A stretch of DNA of 64,000 bases from G963668435 sp963668435 (lineage in GTDB: Bacteria; Latescibacterota; Latescibacteria; Latescibacterales; Latescibacteraceae): NCBI GenBank assembly GCA_963668435.2, contig CAXXSC010000008.1, positions 1,550,001 to 1,614,000 of the forward strand, in the 5' to 3' direction. Below the pieces are notes generated by a model that was not told the DNA's origin, ran no database searches, and worked only from the letters and a program-made list of their open reading frames with translations. The first letter of the stretch is position 1. Each line of letters begins with the position of its first letter. The position numbers were made by a program, and so were the translations under genes. Below are positions 17,696-26,780 of the stretch, piece by piece.

Positions 17696-18817
17696 ATGAA
17701 TAATGACAGTACTATCCGCGTCGCAATCGTCATGGCCGGCGGTTCCGGCGAACGTTTCTGGCCGCTTTCAAGGCGGTCCCGGCCGAAACAGCTTCTGCGC
17801 CTCGGCAGCGGTGATCATTCGCTGCTCGAACAGACTGTCCGGAATATTGCACCTCTCATATCACGCGAACATATCTATCTCGCCACGGGAAACTATATAG
17901 CGGGCAAGGTCAGGAAGGCTGAATCGAGCATCCCTTACGATAATATCCTTGTCGAGCCCTCGAAACGGAACACAGCAGGCTGCCTTGTCTACGCAGTGGC
18001 AAACCTTCTGGCCCGTTATGGCGGCGATGGCGAAAACATAGTCATGGCAGTGCTTCCCGCCGATCACAATATCATCGACAGTGTTCGTTTCCGGGAACTG
18101 GCAGAGGCAGCACTCAGCACAGCCGAATGCGTGGACGCTCTCGTTACATTCGGCATCACGCCCGACCGTGCCGAAACCGGCTACGGCTATCTTGAATTGG
18201 AAAACGTGTCCGAGAAAGAGCTTTCCTGCGGCGGCAACACACTATACAGGGTCATCCGTTTCCACGAAAAACCGGACAGCGATACTGCCGGGGAATATCT
18301 GAATTCAGGCCGTCACTGCTGGAATTCCGGTATGTTTTTCTGGCGTGTCTCGACATTCCTCAATGAACTCCGCACGACCTCACCCGACATGGCCGACAAA
18401 ACGGTCGAGCTCGCGAAACTCATCAGAAAAGGCAAGTCCGATAAAGCCGCCTGTGTGTTCGGGGAAGTTGAAAGTATCTCGATCGATTACGCCCTCATGG
18501 AAAAATCGAAACACGTTCTGGCAATCAAAGCCGATATGGGCTGGGACGATGTCGGCGCGTGGGACTCTCTCGACAGGACCTTTCCCAAGGACAAGCGCGG
18601 CAATGTTGTCATCGGGGATCCGGTGATCATCGATTCGGACAACACAATTGTCTACAACGAGCCGGGACTGGACTCGATCGCGGTGGGCGTCCTCGGTGTC
18701 GAGGGACTCGCGGTGATCGTGACAAAAGATGGTGTACTCGTTGCGCCTAAAGAGCGTTCGCAGGAGGTTCGCAAAGTCGTGGACGAGCTGAAACGCCGGG
18801 AAAAAGGCCACCTTTAG
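17696..18817 (+). CDS. manC: Mannose-1-phosphate guanylyltransferase
   Basis: A 373-residue nucleotidyltransferase with the signature AIVMAGGSGERFWPLSRRSRPKQLL near the N-terminus, AVLPADHNI for metal/nucleotide contacts, FHEKPD and NSGMFFW of the sugar-binding part, and SIDYALMEKS. A left-handed beta-helix tail follows, without the fused phosphomannose isomerase domain of long forms. It makes GDP-mannose from mannose-1-phosphate and GTP, feeding cell-surface glycans. A short gap to the preceding lipoprotein suggests co-transcription. Confidence 0.93.
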   Translation: MNNDSTIRVAIVMAGGSGERFWPLSRRSRPKQLLRLGSGDHSLLEQTVRNIAPLISREHIYLATGNYIAGKVRKAESSIPYDNILVEPSKRNTAGCLVYAVANLLARYGGDGENIVMAVLPADHNIIDSVRFRELAEAALSTAECVDALVTFGITPDRAETGYGYLELENVSEKELSCGGNTLYRVIRFHEKPDSDTAGEYLNSGRHCWNSGMFFWRVSTFLNELRTTSPDMADKTVELAKLIRKGKSDKAACVFGEVESISIDYALMEKSKHVLAIKADMGWDDVGAWDSLDRTFPKDKRGNVVIGDPVIIDSDNTIVYNEPGLDSIAVGVLGVEGLAVIVTKDGVLVAPKERSQEVRKVVDELKRREKGHL

Positions 18818-18855
18818 AAGGTCACTCAACTACCGCAGGTATCTTCCGAGTGTCC

Positions 18856-19248
18856 CTAATCCCACTCACGGAGGATGCACATGGCATCCTCCGCCCTGTC
18901 AACCGGCACGAACAGATGGTCGTGATAGACCCCGGACATCACATTGACCGCGATCCCCGCCTCGGCAAGCCGTGTCAGGAGTTTCGCGAGGAGCCCGACA
19001 GCATCGAGGCTGGTGTGGAGTGAAATCGTGATCATGCGCGAGGGAAACGCGTACTCAAATCCCGCCAAAACAGCTTTGTCTACAGGCAGTACGACTGTAA
19101 TATTCTCATCCTCGCGGCAGACACAGTGGACCTCACATCCGATTCGAAACATCTCATCCTCGCTGACCGAACAGAAAACGTATTCTTCCTCACTCATCCG
19201 GGGATTCAACGAGTCAAGAATCACCGATAAATCGCGCTCACCACTCAT
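18856..19248 (-). CDS. ACT-domain protein
   Basis: A 130-residue protein with two ACT-like halves. The second half (MITISLHTSLDAVGLLAKLLTRLAEAGIAVNVMSG) is the typical ACT beta-alpha-beta pattern; the end (DHLFVPVDRAEDAMCILREW) completes it. Such stand-alone ACT proteins are thought to bind amino acids and regulate, but their targets are mostly unknown. It converges with the nucleotidyltransferase gene. Confidence 0.8.
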   Translation of the reverse strand: MSGERDLSVILDSLNPRMSEEEYVFCSVSEDEMFRIGCEVHCVCREDENITVVLPVDKAVLAGFEYAFPSRMITISLHTSLDAVGLLAKLLTRLAEAGIAVNVMSGVYHDHLFVPVDRAEDAMCILREWD

Positions 19249-19330
19249 ATTTACCTCCCGAAAAGATTCTGTCCCAAACAGCTCGCGACAGCCCCCGCCT
19301 CATGCAAGGTTTGCGTGAAAAATATCTATA

Positions 19331-21736
19331 TTATTTACCGCTCTCGAGAATGCGGTCAGGTGTCAGTGTCCATGAGACGCCGTTATCGTCAGAATGCATG
19401 AGCGAGCGCCGCGATCCCCTGTGATCTATACGGTAGAACCAAAATGTTGACCAGTAATCGTAGGAGAGGAACAGCCTGTCCTTACGGTCGATTGTCAGAC
19501 GGTGATAGAAAATGCTGTACTCAGAGAAAGGCGCGACAACCAGCGGCCGTGCCTCGCTCCATGCCGTGCCCGGTTTCTTGCTCATGTAGGCGAGATTGGC
19601 GTAATAACCCGCCGGGAAAACGCCGTTGTCCTGCAGCCAGAGACGGAATACGAGGTGTATGGTGTCGTGCTGGTCACAGACCATGCCGACATATGTCTGC
19701 CGGAGCCCTTCACCGATATCAGCCGTTTCAGTCCAGCCCTTGGCACCGGTATTCGGTTCGAGTGATTTCGAATACTTGAATGTCCTGCCGTGAGTGCCGA
19801 TCAGCACATGCAGAAAGCCCTTGCTGTCCATGGTGATACAGGGCGTGTTGTGCACATCGTTGGCAGGAGGGCCGTAACCGATGAGCGCTGGCTCGCTGAG
19901 CTGTTTTGCTGTCCGGTCGTATGTGGCAACATAGGTCGGCACACCGGGTGCTTTTGCCTCCGGCTCGGTCGCCTCACCCCAGGTTATATGCACCTTGTCG
20001 CCCCTGGACACGATCGTCGAGGGAATACCTGAATGTACCGAAAGGCCGATCGAGAGTTTCGACACGAGCACCGGTTCACCGATCGCGATACTGCCATCGC
20101 TCTTCTTCTCCGGGAAAAAGAGTTCGAGATCGTTTATTTTACGCCAAATGAGGTTCGGATCGGCAGCGGTCTGGATATAGCGGGCCAGCGGCGGCGGCCC
20201 ACTTTCCTTATTGTGTCCGGTGAATGTCTCGATATCGAAACTTCCCTCTCGGGAGACCGGCCAGGCGCTGAATGTCCTGCCGTCATCCGCGGAATAGAAC
20301 AGATACACCATGCCACTGCTACGTCCCACTGTATAGACACCACCCTCGCCATCGAACGCTATTTTCGATACAATCGGCGCGATATTGATACGGCTCCCGT
20401 TTTCGCCGTGTTTCGCGGATGTCGTTTTCAGCCATTCGCCGTTCTCGAAATGGAAGATACCGTCCCGTGCCGATATATACGGCTTGTTTTCCGGCGAGAA
20501 ATATACCTGATTGTCCATCGGGAATTTCGGCAGGTAGCCGAACTGTTCGTTCTGGTGACGGTATGGCTGGAACCTGAGAGGAATGTCCAGCGGGGATTCA
20601 GCCGGCGCAGTCCCCTTGCGCAGTGTCACCGAGGACCATGTCGAGAAACCGCTGTTATCATCGCATGAAGCTCTGACATAGCATGTCTTTTCGCCTGAAC
20701 CTGCGGGGATCGTGTATCGCAGCGTGACTGTACCAGACTCCTGCGGATCGAGGGAAACTTCATCACTGGAAAGGGCGAAACCGCTCGTTCCCTTTTCAGA
20801 CTCCAGGCTCAAACGGATTTTCTTACGCTGTTTTCCATTGTTGAACACCGTGAACTCAAGGCTGTCTTTTTCACCGGCCTGCCCATAGGCAATCCTGCGG
20901 TAAGGGAAAAGCAGCCAGCGGTTTTCGTGGAAGGGGAACCATGATTTTGCATCCGGTGTCCAAAGTGAAATGTTCATATTAGGATCGTCGTTCTCCCAGC
21001 GTGTAACACCGTCAACCTCTATCACCGCCTCGGCTTCGGGCAGATGAAGCCGCCAGGGAGTTCCATCACTGCTGCCAGCGCTCATATATTTGGCAGCACC
21101 TTCCGGAGACATCTCGAGACGAGCAATCTGTCTGCCGTTGACATCGATAAGTTTCAGCGGATCAGTTCCGGCCGGCAGACCTGTAACCTCGACCGAAACA
21201 GGCCCGTCAGAGGGAAGAAACGCGACATCGGCGGAACGGCCGGGACTCCGAAGCACTAACGGTTCAAGGTGGCGGGCATCCTTGTGGCCGCGCGAGGTTT
21301 CCACGAGATACCGAGGGCAATTAGTCTTGAACGCCCACGACATGTTCTCGCCGTAGCGGTCCTCGCTGACCGTGATATTGACACCGTAAACGCCCGGCCT
21401 TTCGACACGTGTGCTGAGCTTGAGCATCCCGACAGGTCCGGGGCCGCTTTCCGCCGGACGGCCGTCATCGTTGATCCACTGCTCGTCGATCACACTTCGG
21501 TCGGGCCCGAAGAACACCGCTCTGAGGTAGGTTTTATTGCCGCGGATATTGAGATCCTGCTTGGCCACCTCAACCGTCAATTCTCCTTTTCCCGCATACA
21601 GATAGAGACCACCGCAGCCACCCAGCCACGGCGAAAACCCGTCGGGAAGCGCCCCCTGATCAGCCGAAAACGCCGGAGGAGAAAGCGTCAAAAGCGCCGC
21701 TAAAATTATGAACATCACTGTCTGCCGTTGTATCAT
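19331..21736 (-). CDS. Large secreted BNR-repeat protein
   Basis: An 801-residue protein with a signal peptide (MIQRQTVMFIILAALLTLSPPAFSA). Residues about 30-370 are beta-rich, Ig- or carbohydrate-binding-like. The C-terminal half is a sialidase-type propeller: VYLFYSADDGRTFSAWP and LMHSDDNGVSWTLTPDRIL are Asp-box (SxDxGxxW) repeats, with further blades such as DKVHITWGEATEP between. It probably acts outside the cytoplasm on, or binds, complex glycans. It lies just downstream of another propeller protein on the same strand, so the pair may be co-expressed. Confidence 0.8.
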   Translation of the reverse strand: MIQRQTVMFIILAALLTLSPPAFSADQGALPDGFSPWLGGCGGLYLYAGKGELTVEVAKQDLNIRGNKTYLRAVFFGPDRSVIDEQWINDDGRPAESGPGPVGMLKLSTRVERPGVYGVNITVSEDRYGENMSWAFKTNCPRYLVETSRGHKDARHLEPLVLRSPGRSADVAFLPSDGPVSVEVTGLPAGTDPLKLIDVNGRQIARLEMSPEGAAKYMSAGSSDGTPWRLHLPEAEAVIEVDGVTRWENDDPNMNISLWTPDAKSWFPFHENRWLLFPYRRIAYGQAGEKDSLEFTVFNNGKQRKKIRLSLESEKGTSGFALSSDEVSLDPQESGTVTLRYTIPAGSGEKTCYVRASCDDNSGFSTWSSVTLRKGTAPAESPLDIPLRFQPYRHQNEQFGYLPKFPMDNQVYFSPENKPYISARDGIFHFENGEWLKTTSAKHGENGSRINIAPIVSKIAFDGEGGVYTVGRSSGMVYLFYSADDGRTFSAWPVSREGSFDIETFTGHNKESGPPPLARYIQTAADPNLIWRKINDLELFFPEKKSDGSIAIGEPVLVSKLSIGLSVHSGIPSTIVSRGDKVHITWGEATEPEAKAPGVPTYVATYDRTAKQLSEPALIGYGPPANDVHNTPCITMDSKGFLHVLIGTHGRTFKYSKSLEPNTGAKGWTETADIGEGLRQTYVGMVCDQHDTIHLVFRLWLQDNGVFPAGYYANLAYMSKKPGTAWSEARPLVVAPFSEYSIFYHRLTIDRKDRLFLSYDYWSTFWFYRIDHRGSRRSLMHSDDNGVSWTLTPDRILESGK

Positions 21737-21779
21737 TCCACCTGTCCTTCCTGTTGCCGTATATTATAAACGATATTTT

Positions 21780-22883
21780 CTATTCCATTATAAGATCGAC
21801 AAGATAGACCGCAGTTATTGTTTTTCCGCTTTCATCCTTTTCGTGGGATGAATAATATGAAAGCAAGCCTCGTTTCGGGCCTGTAGCCACAAATCCCGGA
21901 TAAGAGTTGTCGCCATCGGATGGAAGGGTCGCAAACTCCGAGAGACCGTTTTCGCCCTCCAGCCAGTAAAGCGAGGTGACATTTCTGCCATCGCTTTGTT
22001 TCCTGCCGCCGACAAGGATATTATCCTCCCAGACCGTAATCAGAGGACCGCCGATATAGCGGTCGAGATCGCTGCGGCGCCATTCTTTATACGGCGGCTT
22101 TGACCGGCATATTTCAGCCTTATCACGCCCGCGCCGCCCGATAGCGACAACTCCGCCGTCCGGCTCGAATATAAACGCTGTCTCGTCGCCGTTGTGCTCC
22201 TGGAACAAGGCCTTCGTTGTAAACGCCAGACCATCCTCACTCACCAGCATTGCCGATTCGATCATGTCCGTTCCCTCTTTGCGGCTTTTCGCACTGAACT
22301 CGTGCTTGCGCCGCCCGCAGAGATATGCCTTGCCGTCATATGCTGCCGCACGCCAGATATAATGGCCGTAGGTACCCTCGAGCATGATCGGATCCGACCA
22401 GTCCCGGCCGTTGTCGCTGACAATGCCGTAACCGAGCTGTTCGTTCATATCGTAGTTTTTGGGTGAGCTTTCACCGCAATACCAGGTGCCGGAATAGAGA
22501 AACAGCTTATCATTGAAAACGAGGAAATGAGGGTCACGGGTGTCACGTTTCGGGACACTGAACCGTGCCACCTCTTCCCAGTTTTTCGTATCGGCGCTTG
22601 ACCAGACACGGATCGAGGATGTCGGATGCACCATGTGCCCGTCGGGACAGCTTCTGTACGCAAGATAGTAACGGCCCTTGAACTTGCAGAGATCGGTGAA
22701 CGAGTTGTGCTCGCCGTTATGCTCAAAACGGCGTATGGATTCGACACGAACTTTCGGCTTTTCCGCTGACGGCGCAGTAACCGGCAGTATTGCGTGAAGA
22801 AACATTGCCGCGCTAATCGACATTAAAAACCTGCGTCTCGATCCTGTTAACAGTATTTGTGCGGCCCTCTTTCGTAAACCCAT
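21780..22883 (-). CDS. Secreted sialidase-fold (five/six-bladed propeller) protein
   Basis: A 367-residue protein with an Arg-rich start and signal helix (RRRFLMSISAAMFLHAILPVTA). Blades are visible as FTDLCKFKGRYYLAYR, SIRVWSSADTKNWEEV, DPHFLVFNDKLFLYSG, YIWRAAAYDGKAYLCGR and GYNNW-like turns. The overall pattern fits exo-sialidase-like or GH43-type propellers. Catalytic residues cannot be assigned with confidence, and the substrate is unknown. It sits 43 bases upstream of the BNR-repeat protein on the same strand. Confidence 0.75.
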   Translation of the reverse strand: MGLRKRAAQILLTGSRRRFLMSISAAMFLHAILPVTAPSAEKPKVRVESIRRFEHNGEHNSFTDLCKFKGRYYLAYRSCPDGHMVHPTSSIRVWSSADTKNWEEVARFSVPKRDTRDPHFLVFNDKLFLYSGTWYCGESSPKNYDMNEQLGYGIVSDNGRDWSDPIMLEGTYGHYIWRAAAYDGKAYLCGRRKHEFSAKSRKEGTDMIESAMLVSEDGLAFTTKALFQEHNGDETAFIFEPDGGVVAIGRRGRDKAEICRSKPPYKEWRRSDLDRYIGGPLITVWEDNILVGGRKQSDGRNVTSLYWLEGENGLSEFATLPSDGDNSYPGFVATGPKRGLLSYYSSHEKDESGKTITAVYLVDLIME

Positions 22884-23031
22884 ACCTGCGCCCTTTCCTT
22901 GCTCTATGTAAGCACCTTATCAAAGACAAAAACCTGTTATTCAATAATTATATTGCGTCGGAGCCTTTCATGCAATTCATTGTTTGGATAAAGAACAATC
23001 GTCCAGAGACATCGTAACCGGGAGGCAGAGT

Positions 23032-24342
23032 ATGAAACGGCGTCGTTTTATGGCGGCAGCACCGGCGGCACTCGGCATCGGAGCCCTTGCACATGGCGAA
23101 AGGGCTTTCAGCTCAGAAAAGCAGTCATCATTTTTCGAGCAATACCATTCCGGCACAATGGCCATACTTACCGGCCTCAGGGATACACAGCTTGGGCTGA
23201 TACGGCGTGAAATGGCGACCGCCTACAAGCTCGCGAAGGACGGCGGCACTATCTATTCTCAAATCACCTCCGGTCATTTTCCTGTCGAGGAGACCGCCGA
23301 AGACCGTATCGGACAGCCCAATGTCCTCACTTATTTTGAGCGCGGCGCGAAAGAGGACAAATATGCCGCGATCAAGGCCGGCGACATGATCATAACGAAC
23401 ACGATCAATCTCAACAATATCCCGGCCCGTGACAGGGGTGTGCGTGTTGTTGCTGTTACCGTCAATTACTACCCGTTCAGCAAGACACCGCCCGAACAGG
23501 GCTACCAGATAGAATACGACGGCAAACTCCTGAAAATCGAGGATACCGCCTCGGTCACCATTGACAGCCAGACACCCTGGTACAACGGCCTTGTCACCAC
23601 GGCGAAAAGCGCACCGTTCCCGCTTCTTCCCGGCGGCGGACTCGCACAGGCGGCAGTCTACTGGCTCTGTGCCGCTGAACTTGCCGGACTCAAAGCCAAC
23701 AAGGGTGATGCATCGAAAGGCGACTGGGCACGTGATTTCATCGACACCTGTATCGATCGGGCTATCATGGTCGGTTGTGACTGTCCCAAATATAAAGCTG
23801 TGGGAGAAACTCTTGCCGACCTTGTCCTCGCAGGTGCCGCGTGGCATGTTTACGGCACCAACCATGCACTCGTTTCGGATGCTGTCGGTGTAGCTAACGG
23901 CCCCATGATTACGAGGCGCTACAAGGCGGAAGATGTCAAATCCGGCGACATTGTCATGATCGGCGCATACAGTGCGGGCAACAGCGAGGAGATCGCTGTC
24001 GCACGTGAATGCAGAAGAAAAGGCGCATACGTGGTGGCAATCACACCATTCTCGACAGACGGCGACTCGTCGGGCGATTGTATTTACAAAGAGGCCGATG
24101 CCGCCTTCAACAGCTATTCTCCCGAAAGCTGGGGCGTGGTCAATATCGGCGGCCGCGGCAGGAAAGTCTGTCCGACCTCCGGTGTCATAGGCGACCTGGT
24201 CATGTGGCTTATTTTCGCCGCGTGGCTGGAAGAAATGGAACGCCGTGGCAACATGCCATATTTCTGGCAGGGATTTTTCATGAAGAACGGCCGTGAGAAC
24301 AACGATCGCCTTCTGCCATATTACCGGCAGCGCGGTTACTGA
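23032..24342 (+). CDS. Tat-exported SIS-domain-like protein
   Basis: About 436 residues from the ATG at 23032, which follows GGGAGG by 6 bases; an upstream ATG at 22984 lacks such a site. The start MKRRRFMAAAPAALGIGALAHG is Tat-like. The body shows two sugar-isomerase (SIS)-like halves: AKDGGTIYSQITSGHFP in the first and SGDIVMIGAYSAGNSEEIAVARECRRKGAYVVAIT in the second, the latter with the SxGxSEE-type phosphosugar loop. Secretion of a SIS protein is unusual, as SIS domains normally bind cytosolic phosphosugars. The next gene, an oxidoreductase, follows after 47 bases. Confidence 0.72.
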   Translation: MKRRRFMAAAPAALGIGALAHGERAFSSEKQSSFFEQYHSGTMAILTGLRDTQLGLIRREMATAYKLAKDGGTIYSQITSGHFPVEETAEDRIGQPNVLTYFERGAKEDKYAAIKAGDMIITNTINLNNIPARDRGVRVVAVTVNYYPFSKTPPEQGYQIEYDGKLLKIEDTASVTIDSQTPWYNGLVTTAKSAPFPLLPGGGLAQAAVYWLCAAELAGLKANKGDASKGDWARDFIDTCIDRAIMVGCDCPKYKAVGETLADLVLAGAAWHVYGTNHALVSDAVGVANGPMITRRYKAEDVKSGDIVMIGAYSAGNSEEIAVARECRRKGAYVVAITPFSTDGDSSGDCIYKEADAAFNSYSPESWGVVNIGGRGRKVCPTSGVIGDLVMWLIFAAWLEEMERRGNMPYFWQGFFMKNGRENNDRLLPYYRQRGY

Positions 24343-24389
24343 TCCAGCGGCATGAAACAATACAACAACAGATGTATCAGGAGTATTTG

Positions 24390-25388
24390 ATGACAGATTT
24401 CAAGATCGGCCTTATCGGCTACGGCAAATGGGTGCGTAACGCCTATCTTCCGGCACTGCAGCGTGACGGCCGTGGGAAAATATCTGCCGTGTGCGCGGCA
24501 AGCGAGGCAAGCCGTGCACGTGCTGCGGAGGAACTTGGCGCAGAAATCGCCGTTTTCGACAATCACCTGCAACTGCTGAAAGAAGCCGATATCGACGTTG
24601 TTTTTGTTGCGGTGCCGGATTTTCTCCATGAGGAGGTCCTGACCGCGGCACTCGACACTGGCCTGCCGGTATTTTACGAGCCGCCGGTAACGAACAAAAA
24701 CGAAACGACACCCGCCATGCTGAAACGGCTTCTCGCGGCTCCACAGGTCACTCATGCAGATATCGAGCTCGCGTTCATCCCGGTTGTCGCCCGCGCACAC
24801 GAACTGCTTGAGCAAGGCGCACTGGGAGAACTCCAGACCATTTCTATCCGCCTTCAGTCCTCATGGGGGCCGAAACCCGGGTTCATGGTCAGCAATATCA
24901 ATCACATGAGCAGCTGGTATGTCGACATTTTCAACAGCATTCTCGGCAGGACACCACGCCGGGTGATGATGTTCGACGGGCACGGTGTCGAGGGAAAACG
25001 CCAGAGCCACAGTTCGGCGGTCTACGATTATGACGGTGTCTGGGGACAGATCAAGGCCAATATTGCCTCGCTCGACAAGCTCAATCTCAAGGTCGAGCTC
25101 AACGGTGATGACGGCGATTGTGTTATCGACATGGTTTCCGGCGAACTCAGGCTCAGGACTCGCGACAACGCCGAGTGGCGGCAGGAGTCATGGCCGGCAA
25201 GCAAGCCCTATGCCGATTTTCCAGGTATGAACGAATCGATTGCCGCATTTTTTGATGCTGTCGAGAGCGGAGTACCCTCGCATGGCTCGGCGGAAAATGT
25301 GGCACGGCTCCACCTTGCGGGCCTTGCCGCCGATATATCGCGCGATAACGGAACCTGGGCGGAAATTCCCGATATCGATAGTTTGTAA
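24390..25388 (+). CDS. Gfo/Idh/MocA-family oxidoreductase (second copy)
   Basis: About 332 residues from ATG 24390, which is preceded by AGGAG at 6 bases; an upstream in-frame ATG at 24372 is less likely. Rossmann motif FKIGLIGYGKWVRNAYLPAL, then VVFVAVPDFLHEEVLTAAL and a variant FYEPPVTNKNE in place of the usual CEKP stretch, so the family Lys is not in its normal context. The C-terminal substrate domain has NHMSSWYVDIFN. NAD(P)-dependent sugar oxidoreduction is expected but the altered motif makes activity uncertain. Same orientation as the SIS-like and M20 genes. Confidence 0.85.
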   Translation: MTDFKIGLIGYGKWVRNAYLPALQRDGRGKISAVCAASEASRARAAEELGAEIAVFDNHLQLLKEADIDVVFVAVPDFLHEEVLTAALDTGLPVFYEPPVTNKNETTPAMLKRLLAAPQVTHADIELAFIPVVARAHELLEQGALGELQTISIRLQSSWGPKPGFMVSNINHMSSWYVDIFNSILGRTPRRVMMFDGHGVEGKRQSHSSAVYDYDGVWGQIKANIASLDKLNLKVELNGDDGDCVIDMVSGELRLRTRDNAEWRQESWPASKPYADFPGMNESIAAFFDAVESGVPSHGSAENVARLHLAGLAADISRDNGTWAEIPDIDSL

Positions 25389-25508
25389 GCTTTGCCAAGA
25401 ACCTCACGCATAACGTGCGTGAGCTGGGTTATAAGAAAACCGATGTGTATTCCATCTGCGAAACAGCTCCGGCTCTCATGAATTATTGAACTGAAAAGGG
25501 ACGTTTCG

Positions 25509-26708
25509 ATGCTTGACCAGATCAAAAACGCTGTGCATGACAGGAAAAACGACTGGGTATCTTTCTGCAGGAAACTGATCCAGACACCGTCGCCGACCTA
25601 TGCCGAGGACAAGGTTGCCCATCTCTGCATGGATGAGATGAAAAAGCTGGTCTACGACGATGTCTGGCGCGATGAGAAGGGCAATGTCATAGCTATTGTC
25701 GAGGGCAGTGATCCCGACGCGCCGGTGATCAACTGCAATTCCCATCTCGATCAGGTGGCCGAGGGTGATGAGAACGACTGGCGTTTTCCGCCGTTCTCCG
25801 CACATATCGAGGACGGCAGGATATACGGCCGCGGGGCCTCAGACACCAAGGGGGCAATCGCCGTTCAGGTCTACGCGCCGTCAATTCTCACAGGGCTGGG
25901 ACAGCGCCCACGCTCGACTGTGATTGTCACCCTCGTTGTCGAGGAAGAGCTGTCGGGACAGGGCACAAAATACCTTCTGGAAAATAGCGATCTCGGTTTT
26001 GATCTCTGCATACTCGGCGAGGCGACCTCCAATAATATCATGCTCGGCCATCGCGGCTGTGTCAGCACCTGGGTAAATATCCTGGGAACATCCGCCCATG
26101 CCTCCATGCCGGAAAAGGGCCGCAATCCCAATTATGACGCAGCCCGCTTCATGCTGCGCCTCGAAGAGGAACAGACCCGTCTCAAGGCCCACCCCGAGCT
26201 CGGAAGAAGTACGCTGACGCCTACTATTTATGATACAGGCCAGATATCACGCAACACAATTCCCGACCGGGTGAGACTCTATATCGACGTACGCAATGCC
26301 TGCGAGGAAAGCGATGATATCCGCGATATTCTCGAAAAAATAGCCCGCGACTTGTCAATCGATATCGAAATTGAGCAGGTCAGGGACATCGAGGGCAATG
26401 TCAAGGTATCCAACGGCTTTGCCACACCTCCTGAGCACGGTTATGTCGTTCAGACACAGAAAATTGTGACGGAAACGCTCGGGCGGGACGTGAAACTCGG
26501 CCACTGGCGTTTCTGCACGGATGGTCGTCTAACCTCGGCGGCAGGAATTCCGACTATCGGATTCAGCCCCTGCGAGGAACATCTCGCACACACGATCGAC
26601 GACAGTGTTTCGATACAGCTCATGGAAGAATCACTCTGCTGCTATCCGAGACTTTTCACCGACATGAGCAGGGTCTGCGGCTGTAAAACACCGGACCATC
26701 ATACATAG
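25509..26708 (+). CDS. M20-family metallohydrolase (ArgE/DapE/YgeY type)
   Basis: A 399-residue co-catalytic zinc hydrolase. Metal and catalytic motifs are NCNSHLDQV (His/Asp), GRGASDTKGAI (bridging Asp), VVEEELSGQG (catalytic Glu and metal Glu), LCILGEATSN, and a C-terminal His in EEHLAHTIDD. The lid domain is in the middle (GCVSTWVNILGTSAHASMPEKG). The family removes acyl groups or cleaves dipeptide-like bonds. Its length and sequence style recall YgeY-type hydrolases. Substrate unknown. It is likely co-transcribed with the preceding oxidoreductase. Confidence 0.87.
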   Translation: MLDQIKNAVHDRKNDWVSFCRKLIQTPSPTYAEDKVAHLCMDEMKKLVYDDVWRDEKGNVIAIVEGSDPDAPVINCNSHLDQVAEGDENDWRFPPFSAHIEDGRIYGRGASDTKGAIAVQVYAPSILTGLGQRPRSTVIVTLVVEEELSGQGTKYLLENSDLGFDLCILGEATSNNIMLGHRGCVSTWVNILGTSAHASMPEKGRNPNYDAARFMLRLEEEQTRLKAHPELGRSTLTPTIYDTGQISRNTIPDRVRLYIDVRNACEESDDIRDILEKIARDLSIDIEIEQVRDIEGNVKVSNGFATPPEHGYVVQTQKIVTETLGRDVKLGHWRFCTDGRLTSAAGIPTIGFSPCEEHLAHTIDDSVSIQLMEESLCCYPRLFTDMSRVCGCKTPDHHT

Positions 26709-26780
26709 AAAAACCGGAGAAACAGTCCCAAAAGCAAACAAACGATGTTACGTGGACTGTTCCGGCACATTGGAGATATA

